Source: Thermothelomyces thermophilus ATCC 42464 (Eukaryota > Ascomycota > Sordariomycetes > Sordariales > Chaetomiaceae). Taken from it: 64,000 nt of DNA. Each line of letters opens with the position of its first letter. Position 1 is the first letter of the stretch. A program made the translations under genes and the position numbers. Shown in pieces: positions 12,140 through 21,501 of this stretch. Under the pieces are notes generated by a model, which saw nothing but the letters and a program-made list of their open reading frames with translations, made no database searches and was not told where the DNA came from. The stretch lies in contig NC_016473.1 in assembly GCF_000226095.1 (NCBI RefSeq), positions 3,162,001 through 3,226,000 on the forward strand, written 5' to 3'.

Positions 12140-12662
12140 GGACAACACATGTACCGACCCGTACTTCGCGACTCGACAGGACGAACCTGGGGGTCGGCCG
12201 AGGGCAGACCTCGAGGGTGCGAATTGCAAAAAGAGAAAGAAAAAAAAGGGAAAAATTACGGCCTTGAATCGCAGTTCAATCGTGACCCCATACCGGAGAC
12301 TCACAAGCCAAGAATTAAGTAATCGAGGAGAGGTGATGAGCTAGATGAGATGGCAAGGCGTCATTCAATATTCAGTGTCATGCGCATTGCGATGCTTGTT
12401 GGTTTAGCGCTCCTTTCGGGTCTGCCGCTGACTGACCCAGTTCAATTGGATGTCGCCAGGGAAACGAGTCACCGCGCTGGCTCAGAACAAGCCTCCATAA
12501 CTCCGGAAAAGGGTTAGGGTTGCCTATCCTCCCCTTGAGCGCAATGCACATACACACCGGACACTTGTACTGTAGTTAGGAACGTCATGCCGTATGGTCA
12601 AAAGTGATAATGTTCCGCAAACACGGAACCTGTCCCATTACCTTTTTTTTTCCATCCATACG
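12140..12662. other. Intergenic, upstream of the GT31-like gene
   Basis: The 523 bases between the GT31-like start and the ICln stop contain an A-rich stretch at about 12225-12255 and no supported gene or repeat. Confidence 0.5.
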
Positions 12663-13697
12663 CTATTCTATCCTGGGCCTCTTGGCCTCACCCTCCGCGG
12701 CTGCCTTTCCGTCCCCATTGACAACTTCTTCCTCCCCTTCTTCCCGCGCGTGAACCGTCCCGGCGCCCTCTCCAAGTTCGCCGCTTACCCCTTCCTCTTC
12801 CGGTCCCTCTCCCCCGATCCAATTCCCGTCCTCGTCAAAGTATTCGTGCACGTTCTCCGCCGTGATCCACCCGCCGCTCCCGGGCATGGCGGGCGGCAAG
12901 CCGCCGTCCCTGCTGCCCGCAAACACGCCGCTGAAGCCCTCTATCGGCTCGTGATCGCCCTCGAAGATGATTTGAGCCCCGTCCTCGTCCGCGTCCTCGC
13001 CGTCGCCGTCCTGCACGGGGTCCGGGTTCAGGTTGGAGCACTCCGAGATGGCCTCGAAGAGGAGGGTGGCTTCTGGTTTGGTGGCGCCGGCCGCCGCCGT
13101 GCCGTCGCCGGCAGCTGGGGCGCCATCCGAGGGCGGCGACCGGGGCTGCGGGATGAGGGTGAGCTCGAGCGTGTCGAAGTCGTCGTCGCCTTCGCCGCCC
13201 TCGGCGAGCTCGAGCTGGAGGTAGACGGACGGGTAGGCGGTCTGGTCGCCGGCGCGGAGGGTCTTGATCGCGTGGATGCTGATTTGTTGGTACGGGATGC
13301 AGGCGCCGCACTCGGCCGAGGGGCAGAAGATGGAGAGGTTGCTGGGGAAGGGAGGGTTAGCGGGCAACATGGACCCAGGGAATGGTAGGGGGATGATCCC
13401 GAGTGGGAAAAACTCATACCGCGAGTTCACAAACAAGTCGACCTTCTGTTCGACGGTCGCTTCGACCTGACCGTTCAACGCGCTGCTTTCGGGGGGCGTT
13501 GGCTCGGTTGAGTGATCGGCGGGGAAGAAGGGCAGCTTGCCCCGCTGCGCCTTGGGAATCCAGGCTTTTGCGCCCGTCGCATGGTAGTACAGCACGGGTT
13601 TTCCGTCGTAGAAGCTGTCGGGTGTTTGCTCCTGGTGTTCGGAGAGCGGGGTATAATCGCTCACGGCGAAAGGGGATCGGACCGTTTGGAAACTCAT
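12663..13697 (-). CDS. ICln / Voldacs-type regulator of volume decrease (methylosome pICln-like)
   Basis: Two exons: 13697-13420 and 13341-12663, 318 residues. The start MSFQTVRSPF is the first ATG in a frame that stays open upstream without another ATG. The N-terminal half is an ICln pleckstrin-like domain: DSFYDGKPVLYYHATGAKAWIP, VDLFVNSRNLSIFCPS, IPYQQISIHAIKTL and SVYLQLEL. The C-terminal half is low-complexity and acidic, ending RPRIE. The 78-base intron (13419-13342; GTATGAGT...CCCCAG) is a multiple of three and has no stop, so an unspliced message would add 26 residues; splicing restores the compact NSRNLSIF strand seen in the family. Known role: pICln binds Sm proteins and delivers them to the PRMT5 methylosome for snRNP assembly; chloride-channel function is disputed. 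It lies near MFAP1, another splicing protein, but is not adjacent to it. Confidence 0.82.
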   Translation of the reverse strand: MSFQTVRSPFAVSDYTPLSEHQEQTPDSFYDGKPVLYYHATGAKAWIPKAQRGKLPFFPADHSTEPTPPESSALNGQVEATVEQKVDLFVNSRYEFFPLGIIPLPFPGSMLPANPPFPSNLSIFCPSAECGACIPYQQISIHAIKTLRAGDQTAYPSVYLQLELAEGGEGDDDFDTLELTLIPQPRSPPSDGAPAAGDGTAAAGATKPEATLLFEAISECSNLNPDPVQDGDGEDADEDGAQIIFEGDHEPIEGFSGVFAGSRDGGLPPAMPGSGGWITAENVHEYFDEDGNWIGGEGPEEEGVSGELGEGAGTVHAREEGEEEVVNGDGKAAAEGEAKRPRIE

Positions 13698-14362
13698 TTC
13701 GACGTCTAATAGCTGCTGTTTACTTTTTCCAAGAGCGCTGACCTCAAAAGTGAAACGCGGGGAGTTGGGAGCTTCCAAAAGTGAAGTGGGGCCTAGCTCT
13801 TATCAGCTTATCGCGACAGAGCCCGGCTGCTGTGCGACAAGCGAAGGATGAACGTGCCGAGTACAGTACAGAGTACAGTACAGAGTACCTTGCATGGCAT
13901 GGCCTCTGCGCCTGAACACTTGAGGCACCTTAGTCTCACGTTTTTTCACCTGCTGCCTCATTCCCAAACTTGAGGTGGTGACAGAGCACGTGAAGATCTT
14001 ATCCTGTCTGTATGCCTGTTTTGTCAGGTCCCGCCCCACGTTGATTGGATGCGACTTCGCTGCTCTTGAGAAGTGGAACTGCTCTTCCCTTCCTCAACAA
14101 GCATTCAAGTCCCCGCATAATCTGGCTTCCTGAAGCTCCGAAGCACTCGATTATTCGGCAATGCATAACTGCCTGATTGTGCGTCGATCATTCTCCCACA
14201 GTTAACTGCGCCGGTGAATGTCTGCAGGAGGCGACAGAGTCAGCGGCCACGCATCGTGGGTCTCAATATCGTACCCAGTGATCTCAACCTGAATCAACGG
14301 GAACGCCCCTCACTTCATTTGCTCCGTCGCAGACACTCGAGCGCGGCTCCATCCCGTTCAAA
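13698..14362. other. Divergent promoter region, ICln / unknown gene
   Basis: The 665-base gap between two divergent starts holds a perfect tandem duplication near 13857-13885 and no gene. The short distance suggests both promoters are here and may overlap. Confidence 0.55.
13857..13885. repeat. Tandem AGTACAGTACAG duplication
   Basis: A 12-base unit AGTACAGTACAG occurs twice back to back and is followed by a partial third copy (AGTAC). Each unit is itself built from the palindromic core GTAC. It lies about 160 bases upstream of the ICln start codon. Confidence 0.7.
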
Positions 14363-15194
14363 ATGCATGACAATCGTAAGTATCCTCAAAGTATCCTCAC
14401 AACAACACGTCTCCCCCAGAGTCAACGAGCCGATCTGCTGACGCCGCACAGGCACCCATCCCCTCCTCCAACAAGTCCCGCTCACCGTCTCCCCCTTCGT
14501 CAAGCTCCCCACCGCGACCACCCTCCCCTACCGCTACAAGCCGATGCCCTCCACTCTCCCGCCCTCGGTGACAGGAATCCCCCCGACGACGACGACGACG
14601 GACGACTCCAGCAACGGCAGCGGCAACAACCCGGACGGCGCGCACCCGTCGTCGTCGTCGGCGGGAGCGGCGCCGCCCAAGCCGCGGTACGTCGTCTCGC
14701 CGTCGGGCCACGCCGCGCACCCGGACGAGATCCTGGAGTCGTGCCGGGCGCTGCTGGCGCACGTCACGCAGATGTGCGCCAAGGCCGAGCAGGACCTGGC
14801 CGCGCTCGACGAGCGCATCCGGGCCCGCGACCTGGCCGAGAAGCGCCGGGTGGCGCCCGGCTGGCTGGACAGCGAGGCGCGGCTTCTCGAGCCGGAGAAG
14901 AAGGCGCCCGTCTCCACCAACACCACTACCTCTTCCTCTTCCTCAGTGGCAGGAGCGGCGGGGTCCGCGGTTGGAGGGCAGGGCTCGGAGGCGACCGGGG
15001 GAGGAAAGGCGCCGGGTGAGATGCTCCTGCAGCAGCCTGTTAAAGGATTTGCCGGAGAGTATGGGAGCGGCGGCGGGAATGGGGTTGGGAATGGCGGTGA
15101 GCAGGAATCCGCTGGCCCATGTGAGATGGCCGTGCCGGATGAAGGGGAGCAGCTGGATCGCGCTTTCGGGACGCTGAAATTACGGGGAAGCTGA
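14363..15194 (+). CDS. Unrecognised 251-residue protein, low-complexity with one predicted coiled helix
   Basis: Two exons: 14363-14375 and 14452-15194. The first coding exon is only 13 bases (MHDN plus one base); the donor is GTAAGT and the acceptor CACAG, and the join continues the frame through THPLLQQVPLTVSPFVKL. I do not recognise the family. The N-terminal third is Pro/Thr-rich and hydrophobic-patterned, residues about 45-75 are Ser/Gly/Asn-rich, and residues about 90-150 form a likely amphipathic helix (EILESCRALLAHVTQMCAKA, then DLAALDERIRARDLAEKRR), followed by a conserved-looking APGWLDSEARLLEPEKK. The last 100 residues are Gly/Ser-rich and end EQLDRAFGTLKLRGS. There is no signal peptide or membrane helix. 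The helical middle may mediate a protein contact, for example in a small-subunit complex; that is a guess. Coding is supported by the intron and one long frame. Confidence 0.65.
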
Positions 15195-15798
15195 GTTTCT
15201 TGCCGCAGCCTGCAGAGCGTCTCGTGGAGGGTTCGAATTGGGAGTGGGTATGACCATCACCTGGGAGAGGTCCAGTTGACTTTGGTCTACCAGATCGCTG
15301 AAGCATTGATGTCTTTTGGAATGTATGTCAGACTAGCTCGCCGAGAAGGTCCGGTTTTCTTCACCTTGGGTTATGGATATATCGAAACATGTTATGGCAC
15401 TAATGTCACAAGATGGGACATCTTTGGCTGTTCTGTTCAACGCTAGTTTGAAAGGCCTACTATCAGGATTTCATCTAATATTCGTTGTTGACACCAGTCC
15501 ACTGTTTATGAGCTCATCCCAGGGCAGGCCCCTTCCTGATTGAAGCTGCCCGCACGTAGGAGGTTGAAGGTGACCACTGATCCGCTGGAGCGCTCAATTA
15601 CTCAGGTGGCCTGTGCTTTAACTATTAACCAATCAACGAACTCACCGCGCAACAAGTACGCAGGAAATACGCAGTACACAGTATGCACGGAGTACCTGTT
15701 AATCGCAGATTCTAGTGAAAGGCGACACTCCCCAAGCTAGCAGCAACTAACTAAACCCTCCCTCAAGACAATCACCACGCGCCTTTCAGCCGCCCAAC
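15195..15798. other. Intergenic, 3' region of unknown gene and MFAP1 promoter
   Basis: The 604-base gap between two tandem plus-strand genes holds a CACGGAGTA near-copy of the window's 9-mer at about 15686-15694 and nothing else that I can support. Confidence 0.5.
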
Positions 15799-17367
15799 AT
15801 GCCCCCCGAAAAGCGCATGACCGCTAACCCGGTCAAACCGGCTCGATACCGGGCTGGCAAGCCCATCGCGCCCGAATCATCATCCGACTCAGAGAGCAGC
15901 GGCTCCGAGCCGGAAGAAGTTCAGAAGAAGGCGCCGCCGCGCCGGACCGCGCCACCGCCCAAGTTCGCCAGCGCTGCCGGGCCCGGGCGCATCATCAGCC
16001 GCGGCGATGGTGCCAAGATCGATCTGAAGGGTGTCGGGTTGGCGGCTGCCGAAGACGAAGAAGCGCGTCGGAAAGCAGCCAGGGAAGCGAGACTCGCGGC
16101 GGAACAGAAAGCAAAAGAGGAGGGCTTCGTCACACAGGAAGAGGAGGAGGAGGAGGAAGGCAGTGAAGAGGAGAGCGAAGAGGAAGAGGAGGAGAGCAGC
16201 TCCGAGGAGGAGGAGGCTCCTCGTCGGCTGATGGCGCGACCCAAGTTCATCCCGAAGAGCCAACGGCAGGGCAACAACGGCTCCACAGCGGCAGCGGCAG
16301 CGGCGACAGCAGCCGGCACGAGGTCTCGATCGCCCGTCTCGGTGGAGAAGGACGAGGCTGCTGCCGCGGCCGAGGAAGCGCGGCGCCGGGCCGCCGACGA
16401 GCTGGTCGAAGAGCAGATCAGAAAGGACCTGGCGGCGCGGCGCGCGGGCAAGAAGCACTGGGAGGACGACGCGAGCGACTCGGAGAACGAGGTGGACGAC
16501 ACGGACGACATCGACCCGGAGGCCGAGTACGCGGCGTGGAAGCTGCGCGAGCTGAAGCGGCTGCGGCGCGAGCGCGAGGCGATCGAGGCCAAGGAGAAGG
16601 AGCTGGCCGAGATCGAGCGGCGGCGGAACCTGACCGAGGAGGAGCGGCAGGCCGAGGACGAGGCGCGCCTGGCGAAGCAGCGCGAGGAGAAGGAGAGCCG
16701 CGGCAAGATGGGCTTCATGCAAAAGTACTTCCACAAGGGCGCCTTCTACCTGGACGAGAGCAAGGCGGCCGGGCTGGACAAGAGAGACATTGTCGGCGCC
16801 AAGTTTGCCGACGACGTCAACCGGGAGCTGCTGCCCAAGCCGCTGCAGCTGAGGGACCTGACCAAGATCGGCAAGAAGGGCGCCACCAAATACAGAGACC
16901 TCAAGAGCGAGGATACCGGGCAGTGGGGGCGCCTTGATTACGGTCGGCCGCCGAGGCGGGAATTTGATCGAAACGTCGACGAGCGCTTCCAGCCCGATGA
17001 CCGCCGCCGCGACCGGGGGAGGAGCGACGGCGATGGCGCGAAGGGCGCGAACGCGATCCCGCTGGGCGAGCGCAGGGACAACAAGCCTCGTGGGTGGGAG
17101 GATCGAGACAAGGAAAGGGGGTCAGATAGGGACAGGGACAGGGACAGATACAGACACAGGAGTCGGGACAGGCTCCGGGACGAACGCCGCCGAGACTCGT
17201 ACCGGCGCCGCGACGACAGCCGTGATGACAGGAGACGGTCGAGGTCGCGGTCCCGCTCGCCCAGACAAGAAGAGCGGGGTGACCGGCGGAAACGGTCACC
17301 TTCCTGGGAACGGGACAGGGACCGGTATGAAAGCGACAAGCGTCGGAGAGTAGTAGATGCAAGATAG
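15799..17367 (+). CDS. mfap1: MFAP1-type spliceosomal B-complex protein
   Basis: Intronless, 522 residues. Residues about 105-145 are an acidic Glu/Ser run and residues about 180-300 a highly charged helical region (EEQIRKDLAARRAGKKHWEDDAS, then AAWKLRELKRLRREREAIEA). The MFAP1 C-terminal signature follows: KMGFMQKYFHKGAFYLDE and FADDVNRELLPKPLQLRDL, then a GKKGATKYRDL motif equivalent to the GRSGRTKY segment of animal MFAP1. The animal protein ends soon after this, whereas here ~130 residues of Arg/Asp/Ser-rich sequence follow (RDRDRDRDRYRHRSRDR and SRSRSRSPR), an RS-like tail typical of splicing factors. Known role: MFAP1 joins the pre-B/B spliceosome with Prp38 and helps activation; despite the name it is nuclear and not a microfibril protein. 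It converges with POL12, whose stop is 143 bases away. Confidence 0.92.
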   Translation: MPPEKRMTANPVKPARYRAGKPIAPESSSDSESSGSEPEEVQKKAPPRRTAPPPKFASAAGPGRIISRGDGAKIDLKGVGLAAAEDEEARRKAAREARLAAEQKAKEEGFVTQEEEEEEEGSEEESEEEEEESSSEEEEAPRRLMARPKFIPKSQRQGNNGSTAAAAAATAAGTRSRSPVSVEKDEAAAAAEEARRRAADELVEEQIRKDLAARRAGKKHWEDDASDSENEVDDTDDIDPEAEYAAWKLRELKRLRREREAIEAKEKELAEIERRRNLTEEERQAEDEARLAKQREEKESRGKMGFMQKYFHKGAFYLDESKAAGLDKRDIVGAKFADDVNRELLPKPLQLRDLTKIGKKGATKYRDLKSEDTGQWGRLDYGRPPRREFDRNVDERFQPDDRRRDRGRSDGDGAKGANAIPLGERRDNKPRGWEDRDKERGSDRDRDRDRYRHRSRDRLRDERRRDSYRRRDDSRDDRRRSRSRSRSPRQEERGDRRKRSPSWERDRDRYESDKRRRVVDAR

Positions 17368-17510
17368 GCTCTCTCGAGGCCTACGACATCTCTGAGATTT
17401 CATCAACGTACATGCAGTGTACAGCTTTGTAGTATATTCATCCAGCCCTGATACCCCTCGGACCTTCATGCCTCACCCAATACGTGCTTACCCGGTTGTT
17501 TTTCTGCCCA

Positions 17511-19692
17511 TCAAATCCTCGTTATTTCCACCCTTGCCCGTTCATATATCTTGTGTGCAGTCAGTCCCCCATTCCCTGCCATATCCTCCGGGGATGGCGG
17601 GTATAGCGTCATCTTGGCGTAGGTACCGGCAGCTTTCCGCTTCGATAAATAACCCGGGTTAATGACCAGTACGCTCTCCACAACCTACAACATCACGAAT
17701 GGTCAGTCGCTAGTTGTCGATAACCAGATTCCCGCGATTGGAGTCGGTTGGGAGAAAAGGGGGGGGGGGGGGTTGGGTGGTTGAGATGAGAAAGAGAAGA
17801 GAGAGAGAACTGACCTTTGCAAACGGCGGCAGCGCGCTCGGCACGACCAAGACGTCCGGCCGCACGTCGATCATCTCGCCCAGCTTCAGATAGCTGACGT
17901 CGAGCATGGCGCCCGGGGGCAGGCCGCCTCCCGCGGCGTCTGCCGCGCCAGTCTTGGGCAGCCGCCTCCTGTCGGCCGGCGGGAAGAGGGGGAAGAAGTG
18001 GCGCTGCTCGACCAGGTAGCGGCTGACACGCGAGAGGGCGTCGGCGGCGCGGGCGCCGCCCACGAGCTCCTCGCTGCGCAGCTCCCACAGGGCGTCCTGG
18101 CTGCTGACGCCCAGCACCATCTCGTTCATCCGGAGCGTCATGGGATTGCCGACGATCTTGACGCTCTTGTGCAGGCCCAGCTCGCGGCGCGGGAAGGCGT
18201 CCTGCGGCCACGAGACGTGCTTGTCCAGCACGTCGCGCACCGAGGGGACCAGGATGACGGTGACGGACGGGTTGGCCGCGACGAGCCGGTTGATGGCGGG
18301 CGAGATCAGGTACTTGAACACGGTCGTCATGGTAGCCGCGTCCGGGTCGTACGAGGCCTCGGCCGGGAGGTCGAAGTCGCCCGTGGCGATGAGCGGGTGC
18401 TCCACGTCGATGAATGGCCCGGTCAGCACGACGGCGTCGACGAAGGTGTCGGCCGCCTCGCTACACAGGGTGTGGAGGGGCTCGAAGTCGAGGTTGTCGT
18501 CGGCCGTGTAAGGGCCCGAGGCGAACAGGACGGTGAGGGGGAGGGTTGGGGTCTCGTCCGAGTCCATCGCGTCCGGCCCCCCGCGGAGACGCGCCAGGTG
18601 GCTGGCCAAGGCGTCGGGAGGAGAGGCGGCGCTTGGGAGGAGAGGGATTTCGAGGACCTCGTGAACGGTAAATTCCCGGCCGGAGGAGTTGATGCCCCTG
18701 AGGGCGACGATCTGGCCTGGGAAGAACTGGTACGCCTTCAGCTTGCCGAGGTTCAGGGGCACTCGCAGACCGTTGCCCATCCGCCTCGAGGTCTCCAGTA
18801 CCAGCGATGCGGCATTCAGCTTCCCTTCCAGCGAGTCTGATGCGATACGGCCAACCGCGATGATCTCGGCAGTGCTCTGGCTGGCGGGACTTCCAAATGC
18901 CAATTCCTCCAGCTTGTGGTGTCGCATAACCTCGGCCGCGAACTCCTCTATCCGGACATCTAGGATCTCGGAAGCCTCTGAGAGTTTCATGGCCAACCCC
19001 TTGTATCCGAGCTTCTTCTGGTCTGACGTCGCGGCGAGCTTGATGCGGGATTCGGGGAAAGGGGAGATTGGGGGTTCGGCAGCCTCGAGCTGCTCATTGA
19101 GAATCTCTAGCACTTCTCCCGCGTTGGGTCTGTCGCTAAATGATGATGATGGTCTATAATAGAGTTGTAGGGTATTAGTGCGACCTTCTCGAAGAGCCGT
19201 ATCATGAAGGGAGGGGAGGGAGGCATACGGCACTTCGCCTGTCGCATTCGCCTGGTCTTCCACCTTCAATGGCGAGCTTGTCGGCTCTGCCTTGACCCGC
19301 GAGGTTGCGGGCGTCTTCTTGACAGCACCGTTTGGCCGCCCCTGGGCCGGGGTTGCCAGGCCATCCAGCATCCCAAACACATCGCCACCCTTGCCCACCC
19401 GCGGGGTTGCACCAGCTCGCCTCTCGGTCTTAATGTGTGCCTGCTGCGATCGGCTGCTGCGCGCGAGCTCGTCTTGCAGGTTCTGCTTGAATGCACGGAG
19501 GTTGTCGATGGAGGGTTGGAAGTCGTCCATGCCCATCTTCATGCCGTACGACTCCCATTTGAAGAACAGGTCCTGGACCGACAACTGGTGCAGGCGCATG
19601 ATGGATTTGAGCTCGGCGACTTGATCGGCCTCGAGATCTTTGTTTCCCGAGCCGAATCGTTCGTTTAGTTCTGCCACTATCTCGTCGGCCAT
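17511..19692 (-). CDS. pol12: DNA polymerase alpha-primase subunit B (Pol12)
   Basis: Three exons: 19692-19229, 19153-17815, 17684-17511, giving 658 residues. The N-terminal domain (residues 1-80) and linker precede the OB-fold (about 200-330) and the inactivated phosphoesterase domain, with LTVLFASGPYTADDNLDFEPL, VVLTGPFIDVEHPLI, VTVILVPSVRDV and the C-terminal LVVPSALPPFAKVVESVLVI followed by NPGYLSKRKAAGTYAKMTLY. The last 57 residues come only from exon 3; reading on past the donor gives a false low-complexity tail. The first intron (19228-19154, 75 bases, GTATGC...TATAG) is in frame and stop-free, but removing it gives VPPSSSFSDRPNAGEVLE, the expected conserved motif. The second intron carries a C14 run in sense. 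Role: tethers Pol1 to primase and regulates lagging-strand initiation at replication forks. It diverges from the Sec14-like gene. Confidence 0.93.
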
Positions 19693-20358
19693 TGTGTGTT
19701 GTGCTGCGTTGCCGTCCTCTACCTGAATGATGTGTCGTCGGAAGCAAGGACTCGTCAGTCTCGCGCCGACGCTCAGTGTGGGTTGCAGGGCTGTCGATGA
19801 GGGGCTCTGTCAATTGACTGTGGTGGAACGCGCTGCGACGCGACGAAGAGGCACTTAACGCGAAGACGCCATGTGCCTGATCTGGTTTAGCTTTGGAATT
19901 GGTCCCCGGTTTGCGGGCGCGCAGATCCATGCAGGCTCAGGGGTCATCGGGCCCAGCCGCTGCTGACGTGCTTAGTAAGCGAGTTAACTCTGAGTGGAAT
20001 CGCAGCGCTGAACTGGAAAAGGCAGGGGCTTGAGGTCGGAAGTAGCGGCCAGTCCAGGCACTCAAAAGTCTCACTCAATTGAGACCGCCTCCTTCCTAAA
20101 TTCCTTGAATTGCGGAGCTTTTTTGCATCTTTGCCTCTTTGCAAGCCAATCATTGCTTATTATTGCTCTCCGAGTCTCAAATCAAGCTTGCATTGGCTGA
20201 ACCTGCGAGGGCTCAAATTCCGTGAGGCGGTTGATTGGATTCAATAAATTGACGTCTGTTTATTTTCTGTTTTGTCCATCTAGGTTGCCATCGAGGCCAC
20301 TTTCCGCTCTCACCGAGTTTCATCCTCCGATAAGACTCACTCCAGCTACAAAAACACC
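19693..20358. other. Divergent promoter region, POL12 / Sec14-like gene
   Basis: The 666 bases between two divergent starts contain a cluster of three ACGCG cores (listed separately) on the POL12 side and AT-richer sequence on the other. No gene is supported. Confidence 0.55.
19828..19862. promoter_or_regulatory. Three ACGCG cores upstream of POL12 (MCB/MBF-like)
   Basis: ACGCG occurs at 19828-19832, 19838-19842 and 19858-19862, that is 136-170 bases upstream of the POL12 start codon. In yeasts MBF binds ACGCGT (MCB) elements and drives DNA-replication genes at G1/S; POL12 is a gene of that class. None of the three is a full ACGCGT, so the role is inferred from the core, the spacing and the gene. 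Confidence 0.45.
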
Positions 20359-21501
20359 ATGGCAACGGCGACTGCATCTCCGGGGGCTGATCCGGTGCAC
20401 GAGAAATTCGCTGGTCCCCTCAAAGTGCCGCTGCCGTTCCCGACGCCCGAGAGCCGCCCCAAAGAGCGGCCGGTGTTGACGACGGAACAGCAGCAGAAGT
20501 ATGACTGGCTGCTCCAGCAGGTCAAGGGGTGGACCGAGGTTCCCTCGACCAAGGGCAAAGCCGGGCCGCTGACCGACGGCGAGAAGTTCTGGTTGACCAA
20601 GGAGTGCCTCCTTCGCTACCTGCGCGCGACCAAGTGGCACGAGAAGGAGGCCGACAAGCGTCTGCTCGAGACGCTCGCGTGGAGGAGGGAGTACGGCGTC
20701 GAGGAGCTGACGGCCGAGCACATCTCTCCCGAGAACGAGACCGGGAAGCAGGTCATCCTCGGCTACGACAAGGAGGCCAGGGTCTGCCACTATCTCAACC
20801 CCGGTCGCCAAAACACGGAGCCCTCGCCGCGCCAGGTGCAACACCTGGTGTACATGGTTGAGCGGGTCATCGACATCATGCCGCCCGGACAGGAGACGCT
20901 CGCGCTGCTCATCAACTTCAAGCAGGGCAAGTCGCGCTCAAACACAGCGCCCAGTCTCAGCCTGGCCCGCGAGGTCCTGCACATCCTCCAGCACCACTAC
21001 CCCGAGCGCCTCGGCAGGGCCCTCATCATCAACATGCCCTGGATCGTCACCGGCTTCTTCAAGCTCATCACCCCCTTCATCGACCCCAACACGCGCGAGA
21101 AGCTCAAGTTCAACGAGGACATGAGCCAGTACGTGCCGACCGAGCAGATGTGGTCCGAGTTCAGCACGGGCGAGCTGGAATTCGACTACGACCACTCGGT
21201 CTACTGGCCCGCTCTGCACAAGCTCTGCAAGGAGAGGCGCGAAGCGCGCTGGCAGCGCTGGGTCGCCGGAGGGCGGCAGCTGGGCGAGTCGGAGGACTAT
21301 CTGGCGGGGGGTACCGAGACGGGCGTCGCACAGCAGGCCACTGGCGCGACGGAGAACACAGCCGAGGACACAGAGAAGACGGAGGCAGTCCCGGATGCCG
21401 AACAGGTCCCGAGCGCGTCCACCGAGGAGAAAGCTGCCGAGAAGGTTACCGAGAATGTGGTTGAGCCCACCACGGCGCAAAACGCTGTTGCTTCGGCCTG
21501 A
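20359..21501 (+). CDS. Sec14-like CRAL-TRIO phosphatidylinositol transfer protein (Pdr16/Sfh3-like)
   Basis: Intronless, 380 residues. Residues about 60-110 are the CRAL-TRIO N-terminal helical part (FWLTKECLLRYLRATKWHEKEADKRLLETL), and about 120-290 the lipid-binding CRAL-TRIO domain with ALLINFKQGKS, EVLHILQHHYPERLGRALII and NMPWIVTGFFKLITPFIDPN followed by the lid region TREKLKFN. The order and the PERLGRALIINMPW motif fit the Pdr16/Pdr17 branch rather than Sec14 itself. The C-terminal ~90 residues are acidic and low-complexity (Glu/Thr/Ala). Known role of the family: exchange of phosphatidylinositol (and sterol for Pdr16) between membranes and presentation to lipid kinases; Pdr16 affects azole tolerance in yeast. 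The exact branch is an inference from motifs I recall, not from an alignment. Confidence 0.88.
   Translation: MATATASPGADPVHEKFAGPLKVPLPFPTPESRPKERPVLTTEQQQKYDWLLQQVKGWTEVPSTKGKAGPLTDGEKFWLTKECLLRYLRATKWHEKEADKRLLETLAWRREYGVEELTAEHISPENETGKQVILGYDKEARVCHYLNPGRQNTEPSPRQVQHLVYMVERVIDIMPPGQETLALLINFKQGKSRSNTAPSLSLAREVLHILQHHYPERLGRALIINMPWIVTGFFKLITPFIDPNTREKLKFNEDMSQYVPTEQMWSEFSTGELEFDYDHSVYWPALHKLCKERREARWQRWVAGGRQLGESEDYLAGGTETGVAQQATGATENTAEDTEKTEAVPDAEQVPSASTEEKAAEKVTENVVEPTTAQNAVASA

Noticed and set aside
12140-12304. N-terminal Phe/Leu-rich extension of the GT31-like protein
   Set aside because: The open frame upstream of 12139 has no ATG, and the protein already has a good signal anchor after the chosen start.
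17710-17814. Low-complexity Pro-rich C-terminus of POL12 in the unspliced frame
   Set aside because: This is intron read-through; splicing to 17684 gives the expected conserved Pol12 C-terminus.
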